DNA of 64,000 bases. Source: JADHOX01 sp038120515. Its GTDB lineage: Bacteria > Pseudomonadota > Alphaproteobacteria > Rickettsiales > JABIRX01. The DNA lies in contig JAYOLW010000004.1 in the NCBI GenBank assembly GCA_038120515.1, positions 1-64,000 on the forward strand, given 5' to 3'. The position numbers and the translations under genes were made by a program. Shown in pieces: positions 19,102 through 27,748 of the stretch. The notes beneath the pieces were generated by a model that saw only the letters and a program-made list of their open reading frames with translations, was not told the DNA's origin and ran no database searches. The first letter of the stretch is position 1; each line of letters opens with the position of its first letter.

Positions 19102-20100
19102 TTATTTTAAATCTTGAGTTATGCAATTTCTAAGTGAAATATTATAAAATTGATGCGCCATAGAATTTAAACTCGGATTATTAGATAAAATCCAACCATA
19201 AAAAACATTTTCATATGTCTTATTATCAACAACGCTAAAAAAAGCATAATTATTTGGTAAAGCATCAGATGGTGTTTTCCAACAACTTCTTGGCGTGATA
19301 TTAATACTTTCAAAACTTAACTCTTCACCTATTTTTAACGAAAATTTATATACTCTAGCTGTGATCTTATTAAGTATTTGTATTTCGACAAAATCTGCCT
19401 CGATAAAACCTTTTTCCGTAAATTTATCACGCAAATTTAAATAACGATTTTGATTTTCTTCAAGGGTTAATCTAAATATTTTAGTATTTGGATATTGCTT
19501 GATCAAACTATCGTATTTTTCTTTATATTCCTTTGCCTCCTCATCTTTGTTAAGCTTTATGGAAATAATATTTAGATTGTAATAAGTTTCGACTAAAGCA
19601 GATTCATTGCCAAGATTTAAATACATTGAGGAAGCCTGATTAAGTAATGATTTTGCCAAAAAATAATTTGCTTGCCGAAAATGCGTATAACCCATCCTTG
19701 TGTATATATAGGCCAATTTATTCTGGTCATCCAATTCAATAGCAATAAGCATTGCTGAATTCAGATTATCAAGTAAGGCTATATTATCATGTTGGTAATA
19801 ATTGATCTTAGTAAGAAACAAATAATAATCTAATTTCTCCTGCTGTAAATTATAAAGCTCTATTAATGACAATATTTTATCAGAACGTTCAATAGCAGAT
19901 TCTATATTCTTTTCTTTAAAATAAATTTCAGCCTCATTACGATATTTATTCAGTTTTTCTATTACTTCCTGTGGAACCTCTTGTTTTACTTCTATAACTT
20001 CACTTTCTTCTGTATCATTATCAAACATTTCAATAAAAGCGTAACTTTTATTAAAACCAAATATAATTAGTACAAACAAAACAAAATGAGAAAATTGCAT
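19102..20100 (-). CDS. Secreted TPR-like protein with C-terminal DUF2155 domain
   Basis: A signal peptide (FSHFVLFVLIIFGFNKSYA) is followed by ~170 residues of paired helices that look like TPR repeats (e.g. AYIYTRMGYTHFRQANYFLA, ETYYNLNIISIKLNKDEEA). The C-terminal ~110 residues are a DUF2155 domain: LNKITARVYKFSLKIGE, ITPRSCWKTP, YGWILSNNPSLNSMAH. DUF2155 proteins commonly follow mlaD and an NDUFA12-like gene in alphaproteobacteria, exactly as here, but are usually short. The added helical part is notable. ATG 20100 was chosen over a GTG at 20112 because it begins the signal peptide. The function is unknown; the protein is probably periplasmic. Confidence 0.78.
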   Translation of the reverse strand: MQFSHFVLFVLIIFGFNKSYAFIEMFDNDTEESEVIEVKQEVPQEVIEKLNKYRNEAEIYFKEKNIESAIERSDKILSLIELYNLQQEKLDYYLFLTKINYYQHDNIALLDNLNSAMLIAIELDDQNKLAYIYTRMGYTHFRQANYFLAKSLLNQASSMYLNLGNESALVETYYNLNIISIKLNKDEEAKEYKEKYDSLIKQYPNTKIFRLTLEENQNRYLNLRDKFTEKGFIEADFVEIQILNKITARVYKFSLKIGEELSFESINITPRSCWKTPSDALPNNYAFFSVVDNKTYENVFYGWILSNNPSLNSMAHQFYNISLRNCITQDLK

Positions 20101-20114
20101 AGATAGTTTCACAA

Positions 20115-20558
20115 CTATTTTTTAAACAAGAATTTACTTAATAAACTTTCAATACTGACTGAAGATCTAGTATAGGTTAAAGTTTCACCATTATTTAATA
20201 TTTCATCAGAAATACCTGGCTCAATATCAACATATTTACCGCCAAGAAGACCAGAGCTAATAATTGATATATAAGAATCTACAGGAATTTTATATTGATT
20301 TAAAACTGAAATTTTAATAACAGCCTCATAGGAAATAGAATCAAGCCCAACATATGCAACTGAGCCAACTTTGATACCAGCTATTCTGACATCACTACCA
20401 ACTTCAACACCATCAATTCTTAAAAACTTTGCTTGTAGTTGGTAAGACTCAGATGATGAAACACCAACATCTGCAGTATTTCGTGCCGATAAAAAGAAGA
20501 TTATAGTTATAGCAACAACTAGAAAACCAACAATAATTTCAAAATAGTTTTTATTCAT
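20115..20558 (-). CDS. mlaD: MlaD-like lipid transport substrate-binding protein
   Basis: A 147-residue protein with an N-terminal membrane anchor (FEIIVGFLVVAITIIFFLSA) and one MCE domain (LQAKFLRIDGVEVGSDVRIA, ISSGLLGGKYVDIEPG). MlaD binds phospholipid between the inner and outer membranes in the Mla retrograde pathway. The other mla genes are not adjacent; this matches the usual alphaproteobacterial split where mlaD sits by itself beside NDUFA12. It overlaps the upstream gene by 8 bases. Confidence 0.9.
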   Translation of the reverse strand: MNKNYFEIIVGFLVVAITIIFFLSARNTADVGVSSSESYQLQAKFLRIDGVEVGSDVRIAGIKVGSVAYVGLDSISYEAVIKISVLNQYKIPVDSYISIISSGLLGGKYVDIEPGISDEILNNGETLTYTRSSVSIESLLSKFLFKK

Positions 20559-20916
20559 TTTTTAGACTCTTATTAGGATCAAAAGCTTGATAATATTTGT
20601 TTTTAACAGAAGAATATCTTTCTTCTTCAGATTTTGGATAATAAGCTTTACTTGTAGCAGTGTAATTTGGCTTATGTTTTTTTTGCCAAAAATACGGCTC
20701 TTTTGAAAACTCATTAGGCAACTGATCTGTAACATGATGAAGCCATAAATGCCATTTTGCAGGAACTTTACTTGCCTCTACAATACCCTTGTAAATAACC
20801 CACCTTCGCTCTTTTTGTTTTTTTGATTTTTTAATTCTATAATAACTATTTCCAGCATCGTCTTTACCAACAAATTTGCCAAAAAAATATGCATATAGCT
20901 TAGTTGCAATAAACAT
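20551..20916 (-). CDS. NADH:ubiquinone oxidoreductase accessory subunit, NDUFA12-like
   Basis: A 121-residue homologue of the mitochondrial complex I subunit NDUFA12 (B17.2), a supernumerary subunit shared by alphaproteobacteria and mitochondria. The recognisable blocks are FGKFVGKDDAGNSYYR, RRWVIYKGIVEASKVPAKWH and LWLHHVTDQLPNEF. It would attach to the peripheral arm of complex I. It is first in a tightly spaced minus-strand run with mlaD and the DUF2155 gene. Confidence 0.93.
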   Translation of the reverse strand: MFIATKLYAYFFGKFVGKDDAGNSYYRIKKSKKQKERRWVIYKGIVEASKVPAKWHLWLHHVTDQLPNEFSKEPYFWQKKHKPNYTATSKAYYPKSEEERYSSVKNKYYQAFDPNKSLKNE

Positions 20917-20971
20917 TTAAATATCTATAAATATATTCATTTTCAGACAGATATATTAAAACCTCTATATA

Positions 20972-22948
20972 ATGCAAGAATTACCTTTTAAACTAGATTC
21001 AAAATATAAACCAGCAGGTGATCAAATTTCTGCTATTAGCGAATTATGCACCGGACTCAATCAAAACAAACAAAACCAAATATTGCTTGGCGTTACTGGA
21101 TCTGGAAAAACATTCACAATGGCAAATATTATTAACAATTTGCAAAGACCCAGTATTATTCTAGCTCATAACAAAACATTAGCTGCTCAGTTATTTGGCG
21201 AAATGAAAAGCTTTTTCCCGAACAATGCCGTTGAATATTTTGTTTCCTATTATGATTATTACCAACCGGAGGCATATATTGCAAAAACAGACACTTACAT
21301 CGAAAAGGATGCTTCGATTAATGATCAAATTGATTTACTTCGTCATCGCGCAACAAGATCATTATTTGAAAGGTCAGATGTTATTGTAATTGCTTCAGTT
21401 TCATGTATTTATGGTCTTGGTTCACCAGAATCATATTCTAAGATGACAAAACAAATCCTAAAACAAGATAAAATCAAAATGCTCGATTTAATTAGGATTC
21501 TAATTGATCTTCAATATGAACGTAATGATATCAATTTCACTCGTGGAAAAATAAGGGTTAAAGGAGATACTCTAGATATATTCCCTGCTCACCTTGAAGA
21601 TAAAGCTTGGCGAATTGATTTCTTTGATGACATTGTCGAAAACATTTATGAGTTTGACCCAATTACAGGAAAAAAGATTAGAGAATTAATAAGCTGCACA
21701 ATATATGCTAGAAGCCATTATGTAACGCCTAGACCAACTCTTGAGTCGGCAATAGATAAAATTTCCGATGAATTAGATGAACGCGTTAAAATTCTTAAAG
21801 ATTCTGGTCAATTATTAGAGGCCCAAAGATTAGAACAAAAAACCAATTTCGATATCGAAATGATCGAACAAACTGGCACATGTAAAGGTATCGAAAATTA
21901 CTCTAGATATTTATCAAATAGAGCTGCAGGAGAAGCACCGCCAACTTTATTTGAATATCTTCCCAAAAATGCTATTTTATTCGTTGATGAATCCCATGTG
22001 ACAGTCCCACAAATTTCAGCAATGTATAATGGTGACAAAGCCAGAAAATCAAGTTTAATTGAACATGGCTTTAGATTACCCTCAGCTCTTGATAACAGGC
22101 CACTTAAATTTGAAGAATGGGACAAAATGCGCCCTTCGACTATTTTTGTTTCAGCTACAGCCGGTAAATTTGAGCTTGAGCAAACAAATCAAGAATATGT
22201 CCAACAAATCATTAGACCAACCGGCTTAGTTGATCCTGAATGCTATATTAGACCAACCGAAAACCAAGTTGATGATCTAATTGATGCTTGCCGAGATGTT
22301 ATAAACAACAAAATGCGAATTTTAGTTACTACGCTTACTAAAAAAATGGCTGAAAACCTTTCTGGATATCTTAAAGATGCTGGTCTGAAAACTGTCTATA
22401 TGCATTCAGATATCAAAACATTAGAAAGAGTTGAAATAATCCAATCACTTCGTGCTGGCAAATATGATATTTTAGTTGGAGTAAATTTACTGAGAGAAGG
22501 TCTTGATATTCCAGAATGTGGATTAGTTGCAATTTTAGATGCAGACAAAGAAGGATTTTTAAGATCTGAAACCTCATTAATTCAAACTATAGGCCGCGCT
22601 GCTAGAAACAGCGATTCTTATGTAATTTTATATGCCGATAAAATAACAGGATCTATGCAAAGAGCTTTAAATGAAACCAATAGAAGGAGAGAAATACAAA
22701 CAAATCACAACAAAGAGCATAATATAACACCACAGACTGTAAACAAATCAGTTTTTGATTATATGCAAAATTTAGTTGGAAATATTGAAATAAAAGATAT
22801 CCAAAAAGAATTAAAGATAAAAAATCCTGTTAAACATGTCGCAAACCTTAGAAAGAAAATGCTAAATTATGCAGCTGAATTAGAATTTGAAAAAGCTGCT
22901 GAAATTCGAAATGAAATTAAGAAAATTGAAAAAATGGAATTACTTTAA
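20972..22948 (+). CDS. uvrB: Excinuclease ABC subunit B
   Basis: The damage-verifying helicase-like subunit of nucleotide excision repair. Helicase motifs are visible: Walker A GVTGSGKTFT, DEAD-like FVDESHVT, TATAGK-type FVSATAGKFE and GLDIPE...IGRAARN. The beta-hairpin region YVSYYDYYQPEAYI and the C-terminal UVR motif (KMLNYAAELEFEKAAEIRNE) are present. At 658 residues it is full length. The stop overlaps the convergent hemA stop by 4 bases. Confidence 0.97.
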   Translation: MQELPFKLDSKYKPAGDQISAISELCTGLNQNKQNQILLGVTGSGKTFTMANIINNLQRPSIILAHNKTLAAQLFGEMKSFFPNNAVEYFVSYYDYYQPEAYIAKTDTYIEKDASINDQIDLLRHRATRSLFERSDVIVIASVSCIYGLGSPESYSKMTKQILKQDKIKMLDLIRILIDLQYERNDINFTRGKIRVKGDTLDIFPAHLEDKAWRIDFFDDIVENIYEFDPITGKKIRELISCTIYARSHYVTPRPTLESAIDKISDELDERVKILKDSGQLLEAQRLEQKTNFDIEMIEQTGTCKGIENYSRYLSNRAAGEAPPTLFEYLPKNAILFVDESHVTVPQISAMYNGDKARKSSLIEHGFRLPSALDNRPLKFEEWDKMRPSTIFVSATAGKFELEQTNQEYVQQIIRPTGLVDPECYIRPTENQVDDLIDACRDVINNKMRILVTTLTKKMAENLSGYLKDAGLKTVYMHSDIKTLERVEIIQSLRAGKYDILVGVNLLREGLDIPECGLVAILDADKEGFLRSETSLIQTIGRAARNSDSYVILYADKITGSMQRALNETNRRREIQTNHNKEHNITPQTVNKSVFDYMQNLVGNIEIKDIQKELKIKNPVKHVANLRKKMLNYAAELEFEKAAEIRNEIKKIEKMELL

Positions 22949-24135
22949 ACTGAATTAAGTTCTTCTTTTAAAGCTGTAACCAGCTTATTCATTAAAAATT
23001 CAGAGTGAAAAGGCGTTATAATAACTCTTAACCTTTCAGAACCTTTTGGAACAGTCGGGTAATTAATGGGCTGCAGGTAAATATCATGTTTGTTAAGCAA
23101 GTTTTCAGAAACTTTTTTTACCCTTTCTGCATCCCTAACCATTACTGGAATAATGTGACCAGGATTATCAAGAAAATCAATGTTATTACTAGCCATTAAC
23201 TCTTTCAATTTTTTTACCTTATGAAAAAATATATTTCTTTCTGGAATATCACTTTTTGAAAGATGCGCAAGACTAGCTCTTATAGCCTCACATGTAGCTG
23301 GTTGAAGTGCTGTGGTAAATATAAAACCACTTCCGTAAGATCTTATAACGTCAATTATCTCAACATTACCAGTAATATAACCACCGACTAAACCAACCGC
23401 TTTTCCAAAAGTTCCTTGAATAATATCAATCTTTTTTTCTAAACCAAGAGAAGTTGTAATGCCTTCTCCATTCTTACCATATAAACCAACTGAATGAACT
23501 TCATCAATATAAGTCATGGCATTATATTTCTTTGCAAGTGCAGCAATCTCTTTAATAGGAGCTATATTTCCTGTCATTGAATAGACTGACTCAAAAGCAA
23601 TTAATTTTTTTTGATCATTTGGATATTGCTTTAATTTAGCTTCAAGATCAACTATATTATTATGTTTAAAAATCTCTTTTTTAACACCAGAGGCTCTAAT
23701 GCCTTCAATTATCGATGCATGATTACCTTCATCAGAAAAAACAACCAAATCTTCTAAAATTTTTGCTAGAGTTTTAAGAGTTGTAAAATTAGCTATGTAA
23801 CCAGAAGAAAATACCAAGGCTGCTTCCTTTTTATGTAAAGCAGCTATATCATTCTCTAGCTGAACTAAAGGATGTGAATTACCTGAAATATTTCTTGTAC
23901 CTCCTGCACCAACTCCATATTTGTCAGCAGCTTGCTTCAGTACATTGATAACTGTTGTATTTTGTCCCATACCAAGATAATCATTACTACACCAAATAAC
24001 AATCTTTCTATTAGTTTTGAAATTATAGGCATAAGGAAATTGACCCGAAATTCTATATAATTCAAGAAACTCACGATAATTCTGATCTGCTTTTAGATCA
24101 GCAATAGCCTTAGTAAAAATATTTTTATAGGTCAT
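22945..24135 (-). CDS. hemA: 5-aminolevulinate synthase
   Basis: A PLP enzyme condensing glycine and succinyl-CoA, the alphaproteobacterial/mitochondrial first step of heme synthesis. WCSNDYLGMGQNTTV, GAGGTRNISGNSHPLV, YIDEVHSVGLYG and the PLP lysine in IIQGTFGKAVGLVGGY are diagnostic. The DEVHxVGLYG form separates ALAS from the related BioF and KBL enzymes. 396 residues is normal. ctaA (heme A synthase) lies immediately upstream and overlaps by 11 bases, so a heme-related unit is formed. Confidence 0.94.
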   Translation of the reverse strand: MTYKNIFTKAIADLKADQNYREFLELYRISGQFPYAYNFKTNRKIVIWCSNDYLGMGQNTTVINVLKQAADKYGVGAGGTRNISGNSHPLVQLENDIAALHKKEAALVFSSGYIANFTTLKTLAKILEDLVVFSDEGNHASIIEGIRASGVKKEIFKHNNIVDLEAKLKQYPNDQKKLIAFESVYSMTGNIAPIKEIAALAKKYNAMTYIDEVHSVGLYGKNGEGITTSLGLEKKIDIIQGTFGKAVGLVGGYITGNVEIIDVIRSYGSGFIFTTALQPATCEAIRASLAHLSKSDIPERNIFFHKVKKLKELMASNNIDFLDNPGHIIPVMVRDAERVKKVSENLLNKHDIYLQPINYPTVPKGSERLRVIITPFHSEFLMNKLVTALKEELNSV

Positions 24136-25144
24136 TCTTATCTTTTAATAAACTCATGTAAAACCAGCTTATTTTATATACAAGTATTGCAGCAACGAAC
24201 TGATGCAGTACTGCCAAATACATATTTAAAAAACTAAGTAATACAGATACACCGATCACTATCTGGACTAAAATGATCAAAAACACAAGCTTGTATTGTG
24301 TTTGCTGATAAGAATTTAACTTCTGGTAAAATTTAAAACCAAATATTGTAAATAATAAAATCAGAAAATATGCAAGATTTCGATGAATGAATTGTACAAT
24401 TGCCGGGTTATCAAAAGATGCTAATGACAAAAATGCATTATCATAAAACTCATCAGGCACTAGCCCAGAACCCATATTAGGAAATTGATTATATATCAAC
24501 CCAGCTTTTAGACCAGCAACAAAAGCTCCATAAATAACCTGAAGAAAAAGAATGGAAATAATAAACCTAAGCAATTTGACAAAATTAGTAACAAAAGTTT
24601 TTGGAAGATCTGCGTTTTGCTCGAAAAAATAGAATCTAGCTAAAATAAATAATAATAAAAATGCCATCGTAAGATGAAGCGCAAGTAGATAATGAGAAAC
24701 ATCAACATTATGAGTAAGTCCTGATTTTACCATCAACCATCCAACTAAACCTTGAACAGGTATAAAAATTGTTACAAATATAATGCGTAATTTTTGTCTT
24801 AATGAAAAATTTTTTTTAAAAACAAAAGCGAAAAAGCCAAGGATAGTTATTAAACCAATCACTCTGCCTAAAATTATATGTAAATATTCAAGCCAGAAAA
24901 TTTGCTTAAATTCAAAAACATCCATAGAAAAATTTATTTTTTTAAACTCAGGAATCTCCTGATATTTACTAAATAAACTAAGCCAATCTTCATGACTTAA
25001 TGGTGGTAATATACCAGAAATAACATTCCATTCAGTAATTGAAAGACCAGAACCTGTAAGCCTTGTAAACCCTCCTAAGATAATCATTAGGAAAATTAAA
25101 GAAATTATTGATTGATACCAAGTTAATAAATACTTATTTTGCAA
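24125..25144 (-). CDS. ctaA: Heme A synthase (CtaA/Cox15)
   Basis: It oxidises the C8 methyl of heme O to give heme A for cytochrome aa3. The protein has eight likely membrane helices and the conserved GGFTRLTGSGLSITEWNVI start. LEYLHIILGRVIGL, LALHLTMAFLLL, FIHRNLAYFLIL and VLHQFVAAILVY carry the four heme-ligand histidine positions. The only start that keeps helix 1 complete is TTG at 25144. It shares a short 30-base divergent spacer with the oxidase-like gene. Confidence 0.9.
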   Translation of the reverse strand: MQNKYLLTWYQSIISLIFLMIILGGFTRLTGSGLSITEWNVISGILPPLSHEDWLSLFSKYQEIPEFKKINFSMDVFEFKQIFWLEYLHIILGRVIGLITILGFFAFVFKKNFSLRQKLRIIFVTIFIPVQGLVGWLMVKSGLTHNVDVSHYLLALHLTMAFLLLFILARFYFFEQNADLPKTFVTNFVKLLRFIISILFLQVIYGAFVAGLKAGLIYNQFPNMGSGLVPDEFYDNAFLSLASFDNPAIVQFIHRNLAYFLILLFTIFGFKFYQKLNSYQQTQYKLVFLIILVQIVIGVSVLLSFLNMYLAVLHQFVAAILVYKISWFYMSLLKDKNDL

Positions 25145-25174
25145 TTCGAATAAATAAATTTTTCTAATATTATA

Positions 25175-26455
25175 ATGAGTGAATTTAAAAAATCTACAGA
25201 TTGGTTGTTCTTATCATCTCTTGCCATTGCTCTTGCTGGACTTTTTTCGATTGTTATCGTTTTTGCTAGAGTTCCAGTTTTAAAAGACATTTTACCTTTT
25301 GCCGATTTGTTCAAGACTGCACTCGTTATTCATGTTGATTTGTCTCAAATTTTTTGGTTTATGACAGCTTCAATAGCTTTATCATTAACATGTTTTACCG
25401 CTGATAAAACTGTTAATAAAGTTTTACAATCTCTTACCGTAATTTCATTAATTTTAATTACCATTTCAGTATTTCTAGGTGGTACAGCAATTTTAGCTAA
25501 TTATGTGCCTTTCATCGATGAAAACCTAGCTTTTAGTTTGTCACTAGGTTTGTTTTTTTCTGTCATAATAATTTACAACGCATATTTTTTAAGCTTTGCC
25601 AATGCTAAAACTAAGGACATTACAAAATTAATTTGTCATCTAAATCATCTAGTTATAATTGCAGCATTTATTTCAATGTTTTTAACTATAAAAACACTAT
25701 ATAACTTTTTCCCTATTAGTGAATTTTATGAATATTTATTCTGGGGATTTGGTCATTTACTTCAGTATTCATACTGCTTGATCCTAATTTTTTGCTGGCT
25801 TAAACTAACAAATTACAAAACTAATTTTCCAAATACTTTAAAAACAATTATCATCATTCATGCAGTTTTTGTTGTTTCGGCAATTGCATATTTCGTAAAG
25901 CCAGAAATTAGCTCTTATAAACTTTTCTTCACTCATCATATGAAATTCTTAGCGATTGCACCAATATTGCTTCTAATTTTAATTTATTTTGATCGACGTA
26001 ATACATCTTTTAACAAACCTTCATTCGATCAATATTATTTTACTACATCAGTAATTTTATTTGTTGCAGGCGGTTTTATAGCATTATTTATCAGAGAAAG
26101 TAATACTATTATCCCCGCTCATTATCATGGTAGTATTGTGGCTATAACTATTGCGATTATGGGATTTATAATGTCGCAGTTTCATTCACAAAAACTAATA
26201 AAACCAAATCTGAAAACTGTAAAATTAATTCCTTTATGTTATTTCTCTGGTCAATTAATGCATATATCTGGACTGGCACTATCAGGAGGATATGGAGCAC
26301 TTAGAAAATCTCCAGATTCCATCACTAATTTCAAAGCCCAATTTTGGATGGGAATTATGGGCATGGGTGGCCTTATTGCGATTATTTCCGGTTTGCTTTT
26401 TATTTATGTAAGCTATAATGCATTTCAAATTTATAAAAATAAGAAAAATGACTAA
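25175..26455 (+). CDS. Orphan heme-copper oxidase subunit I-like protein
   Basis: A 426-residue membrane protein with ~12 predicted helices. All canonical heme-copper ligands can be placed. H53 lies in helix 2 (VIHVDLSQIFW). H194 with Tyr198 sits in GHLLQY, with the spacing of HPEVY in cytochrome oxidases. The H254-H255 pair is in FFTHHMKFLA, and H316-x-H318 is in AHYHGSI. It is short for subunit I and has no subunit II or III next to it. It may be a terminal oxidase, a nitric oxide reductase relative or an assembly protein. The divergent ctaA and hemA beside it make a heme-related job likely. grxC overlaps its end by 8 bases. Confidence 0.72.
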   Translation: MSEFKKSTDWLFLSSLAIALAGLFSIVIVFARVPVLKDILPFADLFKTALVIHVDLSQIFWFMTASIALSLTCFTADKTVNKVLQSLTVISLILITISVFLGGTAILANYVPFIDENLAFSLSLGLFFSVIIIYNAYFLSFANAKTKDITKLICHLNHLVIIAAFISMFLTIKTLYNFFPISEFYEYLFWGFGHLLQYSYCLILIFCWLKLTNYKTNFPNTLKTIIIIHAVFVVSAIAYFVKPEISSYKLFFTHHMKFLAIAPILLLILIYFDRRNTSFNKPSFDQYYFTTSVILFVAGGFIALFIRESNTIIPAHYHGSIVAITIAIMGFIMSQFHSQKLIKPNLKTVKLIPLCYFSGQLMHISGLALSGGYGALRKSPDSITNFKAQFWMGIMGMGGLIAIISGLLFIYVSYNAFQIYKNKKND

Positions 26456-26708
26456 AATTGTAATGTACAAAACCCCAATTTGCCCATATTGCGACAAGGC
26501 TTTAAACCTTCTTGATAGTAAATCAGTTGGTGATTTGGTTGAGGTTATTGATATTTCCAAAGACCCTGCACTTTTAAGAGAAATGCTTACAAAATCTGGT
26601 GGTAGAAAAACTGTTCCGCAAATTTTTATAAATGATTTCCATGTGGGCGGTTGTGATGACTTATATGCTTTAGATGCAGAAGGAAAATTAGACGCATTAC
26701 TAAAATAA
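26448..26708 (+). CDS. grxC: Glutaredoxin 3
   Basis: An 86-residue dithiol glutaredoxin with the CPYC active site (YKTPICPYCDKAL), the cis-proline in GRKTVPQIFIND and the glutathione-binding HVGGCDDLYAL. It reduces disulfides at the expense of glutathione, which ties in with gshA in this window. The start ATG 26448 overlaps the upstream stop codon; an ATG at 26418 would add ten residues that do not fit the family. tsaD begins at the very next base after the stop. Confidence 0.95.
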   Translation: MTKIVMYKTPICPYCDKALNLLDSKSVGDLVEVIDISKDPALLREMLTKSGGRKTVPQIFINDFHVGGCDDLYALDAEGKLDALLK

Positions 26709-27746
26709 ATGTATATTATCGGTATCGAATCAAGTTGTGACGATACTGCAGTCGCAATTATAGACTCGAAATATAATATCTTAAGCAGTAACGTTGTTAC
26801 TAACTTAGAGATTCATCAAAAATATGGCGGTGTTATACCAGAGATAGCATCAAGAAACCATTTAATGGTAATTCAAGAATTAATTGAAAAGACTTTATCA
26901 GAAGCAAAACTAAAAATTAATGAGGTTGATTTATTTTGCGCAACATCTGGACCAGGATTAATAGGTGGCTTGGTAATTGGATCTACTATTGCAAAATCAA
27001 TGGCTTACTGTTTAAACAAACCTTTTATCGCTGTAAATCATCTTCACGGTCATTCACTTGCACCATTTTTGGCAGATAAAAATTTAACATTTCCTTATTT
27101 AAACCTCTTACTTTCAGGTGGACATTCAATGATCACGATATGTGATAAAGAATTCTCTTTTGAACTACTTGGACAAACCCTTGATGATTCATTTGGTGAA
27201 GCTTTTGATAAAGTTGCTAAAATGCTTGATTTACCCTATCCAGGCGGCCCAGAAATTGAAAAACTCGCAAAGGATGGTGATGAAAATTTCTATAAAATGC
27301 CAATACCTCTTAGAAATTCTGGTAAAATAGCTTTTTCGCTATCAGGAATTAAAACTCATATCAGAATCTTAATAAATGAATTAAAGGACAAAGATAAATT
27401 AAATCAAATAACTAAACAAAATATTGCAGCTTCAATGCAATTAACATTATGGAAACATTTAGAAGAAAAGCTAAAACTAGCTTGCCAGCAATTTAACAAA
27501 AAATTTACTGATTCAAAAAATTACAATTTTGTGTTTACCGGTGGTGTTGCAGCCAATAAATATATTCAAAAACAAATTACTATTTTTTTTAACAAAACCA
27601 ACTTTAATCCAGTCTTTCTTCCTAAACATCTTTGTTCAGACAATGCTGCCATGATTGCTATTGCAGGTTTGTTTAAATACCAAAAATTTAACAAAAGCGA
27701 ATTTGATTTTTCACCAAAATCCAGATGGCCAATCAACGAGGATTAG
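26709..27746 (+). CDS. tsaD: tRNA N6-adenosine threonylcarbamoyltransferase
   Basis: The catalytic subunit that transfers threonylcarbamoyl to A37 of ANN-reading tRNAs, working with TsaB and TsaE (tsaE is at 49.7 kb). The start IIGIESSCDDTAVA, the metal-binding HLHGH, and LLSGGHSMI and FTGGVAANKYIQ are typical. The C-terminal metal ligand is in HLCSDNAAMIA. It follows grxC without any gap. Confidence 0.97.
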   Translation: MYIIGIESSCDDTAVAIIDSKYNILSSNVVTNLEIHQKYGGVIPEIASRNHLMVIQELIEKTLSEAKLKINEVDLFCATSGPGLIGGLVIGSTIAKSMAYCLNKPFIAVNHLHGHSLAPFLADKNLTFPYLNLLLSGGHSMITICDKEFSFELLGQTLDDSFGEAFDKVAKMLDLPYPGGPEIEKLAKDGDENFYKMPIPLRNSGKIAFSLSGIKTHIRILINELKDKDKLNQITKQNIAASMQLTLWKHLEEKLKLACQQFNKKFTDSKNYNFVFTGGVAANKYIQKQITIFFNKTNFNPVFLPKHLCSDNAAMIAIAGLFKYQKFNKSEFDFSPKSRWPINED

Positions 27747-27748
27747 AA

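Noticed and set aside
20964..20971. TATATAAT immediately before the uvrB start as its promoter
   Set aside because: The box ends right at the start codon, so transcription would begin inside the gene. No -35 element or evidence of leaderless translation supports it.
22945..24135. Could be BioF (8-amino-7-oxononanoate synthase) given bioC in the window
   Set aside because: The DEVHSVGLYG and WCSNDYLGMGQ motifs are those of 5-aminolevulinate synthase, and the gene overlaps heme A synthase rather than biotin genes.
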